Shown here: piece by piece, positions 1 to 6,774 of the stretch
How positions within the stretch are numbered: position 1 is the stretch's first letter
Layout: each line of letters begins with the position of its first letter
From: Acrasis kona
Lineage: Eukaryota; Heterolobosea; Eutetramitea; Acrasida; Acrasidae
Direction of reading: 5' to 3'
NCBI GenBank assembly: GCA_026419775.2
Contig: JAOPGA020001259.1
Span: 1 to 39,896 of the forward strand
DNA length: 39,896 nucleotides
Position numbers and translations under genes: made by a program
Notes under the pieces: generated by a model
Told to the model about the DNA's origin: nothing
Seen by the model: only the letters and a program-made list of their open reading frames with translations
The model's database searches: none

Positions 1-2770
1 TAGGGCAGTTGTGTTTGATCATATCATCATACGCCTGCAGTGCAAGCTTAAACTGTCCATCCATCATATGCATCTTGATGATCGTATTCCATGCTTCAAG
101 GCTTATTTCTAGTTTGCTGTCAACAAGCATCGTGTGTATCTGGCGCGCTTGTTCTTGCATACCAGAGTTCACACACCCACTCAACAAGGTAACAAATGAT
201 ACCATGTCTGGGCTGAAACCTTGTTGTTTCATAGATACAACAACGTCGAGAGCACCATCTATATCGCCACTTGATGTCTTCATCTTGATGACAGTGTTCC
301 ATGCTTCGATATTCATGTTCAAGCCACTTTCTTTTAATGATTCATACAACTTGTGTGCGTCGTCAAATAATTTAGCATTCACAAAACCGTTTATGAGGAT
401 GATGTAAGTCACTATATCTGGATTACAACCCTCTTTGATCATACAATTGAAAAGTTGGATTGCTTTATTGATTAGATTGTTTGGAGCGTTAGCGTATAGT
501 TTGATAACAGTGTTCCATAAATAGATATTGAACTCAATACTGCTCAATAACAACATGTTGTGCGCTCTTTCTGCATCCTCAAAAAGACGCATACTTATAC
601 AAGCGTTTATAAATATAACATATGTCGTGACATCAGGTTTAATGTCCTCACAACGTGCTTGCATCTCTTCAAGAATTGAAAATGCATCATTGCTATTACC
701 CTGATTCAAATGCAATTTTATGATTGCGTCATAAAATTGTTTATCTGATACCACTTTATTACATACAGCAGTTTGATAAACAAGCGAGGCTGCTTTAATA
801 TCACCCTTATTTATGCAACTATTTATCAGCGATGTGTATATTTGAGCATCGGGTAGTAAATTTGCTCTATTCATATCGTCGAGAACAGAGATAGCTTCTT
901 GTATCTCGCCCTTCTCAAGATGATATTTGATTACAACTGACCATAGTTTGACATCCATATTAGCACCACTATTCATTAATGTCTTAATAACTTGCTCAGC
1001 TTTATCAAATTGTTGAGACTCGATACACCCATTTATTACAGTAATGTATATTATTCCGTTTGGTTCGCATTTACTTGTTCTCATTTGCATAAGAGCGTCC
1101 ACTGCTTTATATATATCTCCGCTGGAAATGTACAGTTTGATAATTGAACCCCAGGCTTGTGTAGTCAGCTTTGCATCGGTTGAGCGTAACAATTTATAAA
1201 CTTTTTGGGCGACATCTAGTCGCCCATTATCAATGCACGTATTTATTAGTATTGTGTACGCAATTACATCTGGTTTGCAACCTCCTGCTGACATTTGCTC
1301 AAGAATGTTGAATATGCCATCGGCATTACCCTTCTTAATCTCTGCCTTCATCAGAATAGTATGAACTTGAATTCCTGGCTCAATACCGACCTCCTTCATC
1401 TTCCTGACGACCAAATCAACAATCTGGAAGTCTTTGGCCTCAACACAACCGTTCATCAATGTGGTAAATGTCACCGTATTAAGCTTCTCTCCAGATTGTT
1501 CTATTTCAGAAAGTGTATGATAGGCATCTTCTACACTTCCAATTCTTAACCTCATCTTTATAATTGTGTTCCATGTGGAAATATTGTATTCCAACCCACT
1601 TTCTCGAAGCATTTTATACGCACGATTTACATTGTCAGAGCTACCCCCAACGATGCTTGCATTCAAAATATTATTGTAGTTTATTATGTTGGGTTTGCCA
1701 CCACTTAACTCCATCTTCTGTAACACATCAAATGCTTGGTCAAAATTGCGCAAGTCAAGGTGCATTTTCAAAATAACATTCCAAAGATACCCATCTGGTT
1801 GAATATCAAAACACTTCATGACATCATAAACTTGTTTTGCATAATTGGTATACCCCTTACGTAAAAACAGACTGATCAAAGTGGTACATAAAATGTGGCC
1901 TGGATTCATACCACAAGATCCCATTTTCCCAATAATATCACTTGAGCTTTTAAAATCGTTGTTGTTATTGAAAGCTTTGATGACCTTCATCCATTCACTG
2001 CCATAAACATCGACCTTCTTAGTCAAGATTCCTTCACATAATGTTTTTAGCTCTACAAGCCGGTTTTGGCTTATAAGACAGTTCATAACAATGGCATACT
2101 GAGTTCCCGTGCACATTTGCTTATTGGATTCCATCTTATGAATCAAATCAAGAAGGAGCAACACATTTCCTTTTTTGCTAAAAGAGGATAACAGATAAGT
2201 GCAGCATGATGTATCAATCAATGTGATGTCGTCACGATTGCTTTGGTAAAACTTCAAAGCGGCATCATAATCGTTCTCGCGACAAAGTTGCTGCAAATGT
2301 TTATTAAATGTTTGTTCTGAAGTATGTCCGCTTTCATCCTGCTTCTTTCTCTCCAAATCTAACAATATTGAAGAAATGTCTGACTTGATAACCGAAGCCC
2401 AGCTCTCTTTATCAGGTAATCTCTCCATAATCCTCTTCAAATTCTCGGTTTGATTAAATTTGGCCGAGGCTTTTATCACCCTTTTCAGAGCATAAGAATC
2501 CGTCATATCAATCTTCAAGAAGTCTTCAAAAATATCTAGGATGTTTTCATCGCACTTATTATTCTCGTAAACCTTGATTAACGCGTTTAAAATAAACAAG
2601 TTCGGTTTGAATTTTATGTCCTTGTATATCTTCGTCGCAATTGTAGGACCTGCTGAATTTTTGATAGCATCGCAAACTTCATGTGAAGCCATACTGCTTT
2701 TGAATCCGGAAACACTCCTTGAAATACCGCTTCTTAAAAAAACGCCTGTCAGCCTTGAAGTACGCAACAT
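1..2770 (-). CDS. Large mitochondrial PPR (pentatricopeptide repeat) protein, C-terminus outside window
   Basis: An uninterrupted minus-strand frame runs from an ATG at 2770 off the left edge, giving 923 visible residues. The N-terminus begins MLRTSRLTGVFLRSG and has no acidic residue in its first 28, typical of a mitochondrial targeting peptide; an ATG 28 codons in is a weaker start. From about residue 180 there are roughly 20 tandem PPR motifs of about 35 residues, for example YTILINTCIDNGRLDVAQKV and WNTIIKM repeats. PPR proteins are helical-repeat, sequence-specific RNA binders acting in organelle RNA processing, stability, editing or translation. No E/DYW editing domain can be judged because the C-terminus is missing. 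The repeats alternate between two types (see findings). Family assignment is secure; the RNA target is unknown. Confidence 0.93.
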   Translation of the reverse strand, partial: MLRTSRLTGVFLRSGISRSVSGFKSSMASHEVCDAIKNSAGPTIATKIYKDIKFKPNLFILNALIKVYENNKCDENILDIFEDFLKIDMTDSYALKRVIKASAKFNQTENLKRIMERLPDKESWASVIKSDISSILLDLERKKQDESGHTSEQTFNKHLQQLCRENDYDAALKFYQSNRDDITLIDTSCCTYLLSSFSKKGNVLLLLDLIHKMESNKQMCTGTQYAIVMNCLISQNRLVELKTLCEGILTKKVDVYGSEWMKVIKAFNNNNDFKSSSDIIGKMGSCGMNPGHILCTTLISLFLRKGYTNYAKQVYDVMKCFDIQPDGYLWNVILKMHLDLRNFDQAFDVLQKMELSGGKPNIINYNNILNASIVGGSSDNVNRAYKMLRESGLEYNISTWNTIIKMRLRIGSVEDAYHTLSEIEQSGEKLNTVTFTTLMNGCVEAKDFQIVDLVVRKMKEVGIEPGIQVHTILMKAEIKKGNADGIFNILEQMSAGGCKPDVIAYTILINTCIDNGRLDVAQKVYKLLRSTDAKLTTQAWGSIIKLYISSGDIYKAVDALMQMRTSKCEPNGIIYITVINGCIESQQFDKAEQVIKTLMNSGANMDVKLWSVVIKYHLEKGEIQEAISVLDDMNRANLLPDAQIYTSLINSCINKGDIKAASLVYQTAVCNKVVSDKQFYDAIIKLHLNQGNSNDAFSILEEMQARCEDIKPDVTTYVIFINACISMRLFEDAERAHNMLLLSSIEFNIYLWNTVIKLYANAPNNLINKAIQLFNCMIKEGCNPDIVTYIILINGFVNAKLFDDAHKLYESLKESGLNMNIEAWNTVIKMKTSSGDIDGALDVVVSMKQQGFSPDMVSFVTLLSGCVNSGMQEQARQIHTMLVDSKLEISLEAWNTIIKMHMMDGQFKLALQAYDDMIKHNCP

Positions 2771-3272
2771 CCTTCCACACGATAACCTGTCAAAGAAAGT
2801 TTTTGATACTTTACAATATAGTTTTAAGCCAAGAGGTTACCAAAAGATACGAGAATGCTACATTCGACTGGGCCCACCAGCATACAATTTATTACTCAAC
2901 ATGTACCAAGTCACCGGAAGAACCAGAGAAGCCATCGACACATTCAAGGAAATATTTGATAAATCGGTCAGATGGAGCAAGTTGGAATGTTGTGTCAAGA
3001 ATTTGGAGAGATGGATGGCCATCTATTGTTATATTATGCATTCCGTTCAAAACTAATTTTTATAATTTGGCGCCGACTAGATTTTCGGTGGTGGATTAAT
3101 TCTGCGATATTAGATGAGGATTAATATTTTCGAGCAACGTGATGATTATATTCCGAACACATTCAGCACGTCATTATAACATGACCGCAGGAGGAGTGTG
3201 GATTGAATCATACTAGAGATTGTTGACAGTACCGCAAGAAAAATTCTAATAAAATAAAAATATTGCATTTAC
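2771..3272. other. Intergenic stretch, PPR gene to DNA element
   Basis: Apart from the decayed PPR-like fragment (2806-3056), this stretch holds only AT-rich sequence with no ORF that I trust. It should contain the promoter of the minus-strand PPR gene. No TATA box is obvious. Confidence 0.4.
2806..3056 (+). pseudogene. Decayed PPR gene fragment
   Basis: The plus frame around 2880-2975 reads AYNLLLNMYQVTGRTREAI followed by DTFKEIFD, a good PPR/TPR-type helical hairpin. The PPR-like text then continues in the next frame (ASWNVVSRIWRDG), which suggests a frameshift near 2970. There is no convincing start, and the sequence stops about 215 bp before the DNA element at 3273. It lies head-to-head with the intact PPR gene. 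Read as a remnant of a second PPR gene. Chance resemblance over such a short stretch cannot be excluded. Confidence 0.35.
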
Positions 3273-3301
3273 CCGTACAGAAAACTAGCACCCCATTTTT
3301 C
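3273..3301 (+). repeat. Left terminal inverted repeat of copy 1
   Basis: Begins CCCGTACAGAAAACTAGC. It pairs with 5101-5129 as an imperfect 29-bp inverted repeat with four mismatches. Confidence 0.8.
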
Positions 3302-5100
3302 ATGTTGTGAGGACCCCAATTTGTAGAAACGAGGTAGTAATGAGGACCTCATTTATTTAATAACGAGGACCCCAATTATTTTTTAATAGGGTGTGAAATG
3401 AGGGCCTCAAATATATTTTATTGAGGAGCGAACGAGGACATCGTTTTTAGGTCCAATTACTTTTAATGGGATGTGAAATGAGGAATGAAAATGTAGTTAA
3501 TAAATTGTTTTATTTGTATTTTCAATAAGCAAGAGAAGGATTGGAATCAAGCGCATCTCGCCGTCTATTCACAACTCCAATACATGTTTTGCCAGTTAAA
3601 TGGACGGGCTGATGTCGTTTTCCTCCACAATTACATGCGGCTTGCAGAGGTTCTCAGGTTTTTGTAGACACTGACGTGCAATGATACATCGAATGGATTC
3701 TCTGCTCATGCCCCTCTCGGACAATTCTTTCTTTGTCTCTCTACGAAAGGTTTTTTCCAACAATTATGTCACTTTCGATGTGTTGATAGAATGTGATGTG
3801 ATAATGAAGATTACTATGGAGTGACGTAAAGATTATTATGGACCAGGTTGGTTATGTGTATGGAGACGCTGTCACTCGTTGCTTGAGCTATAATTGTATC
3901 CCACCACATCATGCCAGGTGAAAATTTAACCTCTTCAATCCTTCCAATTGTTTGTCCTAGTATCACTGTCAATCTCTTGTCTCGACGTCATCTGAGTTCC
4001 TTTCAATTGGTGCGAATAGCGTTTCCAATGCTCTTCTTTGAACGTTAGGTATAAATCAACATAATGTGCTTACAATCTTTGTATAAAATCGGAAAATTTT
4101 GCATTTTTGAAGGCATCACCTATACAGTTCCGTCTGTTGTTAATCTACATAATGTTAATAGACGCGTAAGCAAAAGATTACCTGGCGATCAGCATCAATT
4201 AAAAGCACCCTTGCGTGTTCGCATCGCAGCACTTTCTTTTATTTGCTCTACTGAATGAGCACTCAAGAAGACACGTTACCACACTTCATGCAATCCATGT
4301 TTTTTTCTATGTGTGAAATTTTGCTCAACCGAATCATTGCATATCAACAGTTATGTGCACGTAGAGAGGCTAGTTGGTAATAAATAAGGCGGTGCAGAAT
4401 AGAAAACGTAAATAGTACAATAGTTGCAAAGTATTGCGATACCCACATGTGGCTCTACTAATTGGGCGCTAATAGTGTTTGTCGAAATTTAAACGAAGTA
4501 TCGTAACATAGGAGAATGAAGGCAGTACACCAGCACTAATAAACTTTTATAGTGTTCAAACAAACAACCACAAACCATTAGTTTACATTAATGACGTGCA
4601 AGCAACAACTCACTTTCATTCCAAAGCAACTCTCAATCCAAATTCAATAACCGCCTCGCCATTAATTGTGTCGGGTAGAAAGTCAGGATCGGCTACTTTT
4701 TTTGAGTTTATCACAACACTCTTTACGTTTCGCGAAAACCATGATGGATATCGTCGAATCACTGCTCACGAAAACGATGAAATGGTCAAGATAGGACCTT
4801 TAAACTTTTGAATGGTATATAGCAGACGTTAATTTCAAGTTTTGTGGTGAGATGTTTGCATGTAACGGATCAAGATTACGTATTACCTAGTGCGCAAGGG
4901 TCAGACTCAATCAAGAAGCTTACGGAATTAGAGATCAACAAAAAGATTGGATGGATCACACAATACACAACTAAAAAGAATAAAATTTGTTAGACCTCAT
5001 TTATTTTTTATTGCGGTGCAGAACGAGGTGTGATATTCTTCTAAAACATAAAATAATTTTTCGCATAATTATTTGCGTACGACATTCGTACCGGGATTAA

Positions 5101-5129
5101 AAAATTGAGGTCCTAGTTTTTTGTACGGG
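5101..5129 (-). repeat. Right terminal inverted repeat of copy 1
   Basis: Read on the minus strand it begins CCCGTACAAAAAACTAGG, the same as the end of copy 2 at 38314. A small perfect hairpin, GTACG-ACATT-CGTAC, lies just inside it at 5077-5091 and is conserved in copy 2. Confidence 0.8.
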
Positions 5130-5283
5130 AAATTCTTTCTTTTTTTTTTTTTCACATAAAGTAATCTTAACTTTAAATTATGTCTTGTTTTATTGTTGTT
5201 AATGTTAATATTGTTTCCCCTTCCGCAATATCCGTTTGCATGTTAATGTTCAAGTCCCGCTCTGTTTCATTTCTGTCTTGAGT

Positions 5284-5402
5284 GGAGGCCCCAACACGCA
5301 TTCCCACTATACTCTCATTAATTAAGGAGGCCCCAACACGCGTTCCCTTAATTAATTAACTTGCTGCTTAACTTTAATGTAGAGGCCCTGACACGCATAC
5401 CT
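5284..5402 (+). repeat. Three short dispersed direct repeats
   Basis: GGAGGCCCCAACACGCATTC (5284), a near-copy at 5326 and a more divergent copy at 5381 (AGAGGCCCTGACACGCATAC). Spacing is 42 and 55 bp. They sit in otherwise AT-rich sequence between the DNA element and the F-box fragment. The rest of 5130-5662 shows no credible gene. Function unknown. Confidence 0.6.
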
Positions 5403-5662
5403 ACAAAAAAGTGCAATTCTTGTCTTGAGACGTTCTTGTTAAGATTAAAATGTGCTGTGGAACCAGCACATTTCCTTGCCTGTTGCGTTCACCGTTCTAG
5501 GTGTTCACATGCCACATGCCGTAGGTTGACCTCTCATCTCGTTTACAACTGTCAGCATACCAGTACTGTATTACATGTAATTGTCATGTCAATTAACTAA
5601 CCATTTCTTTAGCCAACGAAAATTAACATCAAAAACTACACAGTATCGGTGTGAATCAAACA

Positions 5663-5871
5663 ATGAGCAAGAGGCCAAGGGATGACCCAGAGTTACCAAC
5701 AAAAAAACAAAGAAGAGATTCAATTTTCTGCTCAATATCAGAAGACGTAGTAAATCACATATCACATTTTTTAGATGGTAAAACTATATTGTCTGCTCTT
5801 TTGTGTTCGAAATATGTGTACGAAGCAATATTACGTAATGAGCCAGATGATCACAAAAATAATTTAAAATT
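5663..5871 (+). pseudogene. Truncated F-box gene fragment
   Basis: From the ATG at 5663 the frame encodes a basic N-terminus (SKRPRDDPELPTKKQRRDS) and then an F-box-like helix set (ISEDVVNHISHFLDGKTILS, ALLCSKYVYEAILRNEP). F-box domains recruit substrates to SCF ubiquitin ligases through SKP1. After about residue 70 the frame simply reads the antisense of the tRNA gene at 5872-5964, so nothing downstream looks like a substrate-binding domain. I read this as a fragment interrupted or replaced at the tRNA. A short F-box-only protein ending at 6007 (114 aa) is possible but less likely. Confidence 0.5.
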
Positions 5872-5964
5872 CGTTTCCTGTGAGATTCGAACTCACGCGT
5901 GTTACCACAACAGATTAGCAATCTGCCGCCTTATATGGACGAAAAACCACTCGGCCAAAGAAAC
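5872..5964 (-). tRNA. tRNA-Ser(GCT) with a 12-nt insertion in the D arm
   Basis: The minus strand folds as a class II tRNA. The acceptor GTTTCTT pairs with AGGAAAC, followed by discriminator G. The anticodon loop TTGCTAA gives anticodon GCT; a long variable arm follows, then the T arm GTGAG-TTCGAAT-CTCAC. The A box (TGGCCGAGTGG) and B box (AGTTCGAATCT) are intact, and T-runs lie just downstream for Pol III termination. The D loop is oversized: removing 12 nt (5933-5944) restores the canonical serine D arm GCCGAGTGGTTAAGGC exactly. It could be an ectopic D-arm intron, a tolerated expansion or a pseudogene. Confidence 0.88.
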
Positions 5965-6003
5965 TACATGTTTAATTAGTATTATAATACCTTATGATAT
6001 ATA

Positions 6004-6174
6004 TTAAAACCTCACAAGTAAACGTTTTGAAGCAATCAATCTCCCAAGTTCGACCATTTTATCATTATATATTCCACCATCATTAAGAGCGTAGAATCCA
6101 ATGTTGTTTCCAGTGGCTATGGATGTGTTTTGAGGATGCATCTCAATCAACCACCAATATTCAAAAGTCTGTCT
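6004..6174 (-). CDS. Possible terminal exon of an unrecognised minus-strand gene
   Basis: The minus strand reads QTFEYWWLIEMHPQNTS and later NNIGFYALNDGGIYN, ending LLVRF and a TAA at 6004-6006. Amino-acid composition looks coding. A TATTTCAG acceptor lies immediately upstream at 6175. The upstream exon is unresolved: an ATG frame at about 6252 (MKIRRHFLAPS) could join only through an implausibly short 25-nt intron. I do not recognise the family. It may be a fragment like its F-box neighbour. Confidence 0.3.
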   Translation of the reverse strand, partial: RQTFEYWWLIEMHPQNTSIATGNNIGFYALNDGGIYNDKMVELGRLIASKRLLVRF

Positions 6175-6415
6175 GAAATACGTTATATTGTATCAACGTT
6201 AATGAAAAGGTACTTCGATTTTGATTAAGTGGTGATGGTGCCAAAAAGTGTCTTCTTATTTTCATATTGGTAAATAGGTATAAAATACTAGATATAATCA
6301 ACAATAAACTACTGTCTTTCAGACAGACAAAATGCATTCATTTTTAAAATTGTAATTGCTCAACTTGTTCTTATTCATTACAATACAAGCAAACAGCAGG
6401 TACAAGGAGTAGGAT

Positions 6416-6610
6416 ATGACGAACAGTAAATCAACCTTAATATTCATAATATTGATTATCACAGTTTTTTCTGCGCCTGGATTGTTGTGCGTGGTCTTAC
6501 TTTTTATTTGTGCTGCATCATATTTTAGAAGAGTGCCACGTTTAAAGTCATCTATAGAAAACCGCCGCAAAGGATTTTTTGGGATCATATTTAAAGGTAC
6601 GCGACAATAA
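6416..6610 (+). CDS. Possible small membrane protein (64 aa)
   Basis: ATG at 6416, stop at 6610. Residues 8-34 form one long hydrophobic stretch (TLIFIILIITVFSAPGLLCV onward), followed by a basic tail (RRVPRLKSSIENRRKG), consistent with a small single-pass protein with a cytosolic basic tail. No homologue recognised. The opposite strand is also open here, so this may be chance. The rest of 6175-6774 shows nothing further. A TATAAAA at 6763-6769 is only 5 bp before the PIGO start codon, so its use as a TATA box for PIGO is doubtful. Confidence 0.3.
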   Translation: MTNSKSTLIFIILIITVFSAPGLLCVVLLFICAASYFRRVPRLKSSIENRRKGFFGIIFKGTRQ

Positions 6611-6774
6611 ATTCTTTTAAGTGCTAAGCAACTTTACCTCCAGCGAGTGTTATAGGAATTCGCTTGCATTGGCTAGTGTCAATACTTTGTGTTATTATGG
6701 GGTTGTATGTGCTCTTCGTGAAATAAAAACTCTGTCCAACCAACTTTGAGTCAACTTTCTTTTATAAAACACTG

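Larger units (their letters stand above)
3273..5129. mobile_element. Complete DNA transposon-like element, copy 1 (1857 bp, terminal inverted repeats)
   Basis: The element starts CCCGTACAGAAAACTAG and ends with the inverted form CTAGTTTTTTGTACGGG; the two 29-bp ends match at 25 positions. A near-identical inverted copy starts at 38314, and similarity between copies stops exactly at CCCGTAC, which fixes this boundary. Subterminal zones carry repeated GAGGACC(C/T)CA motifs, plausible transposase-binding sites. No intact transposase is visible: reading frames are short and broken, though one strand reads residues such as FSPGMMWWDTIIAQAT and ERGMSRESIRCIIARQC that could be transposase relics. 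No target-site duplication of 4 bp or more is seen (flanks ATTTA and AAATT). Probably a non-autonomous or dead Class II element; superfamily not assigned. Confidence 0.8.

Noticed and set aside
4064-4811. Short ORFs inside the element (and their copies at 38634-39285) as genes
   Set aside because: They are 64-75 codons, not conserved in length between the copies, and have no recognisable domain. Open frames by chance or transposase relics are more likely.
3273-5129. piggyBac assignment for the element because the ends begin with CCC
   Set aside because: The flanks are not TTAA and the internal terminus does not match. The superfamily is left open.
5361-5600. 79-codon plus-strand ORF
   Set aside because: Cys/His-rich by composition but with no domain, a non-coding look, and overlap with the short direct repeats.
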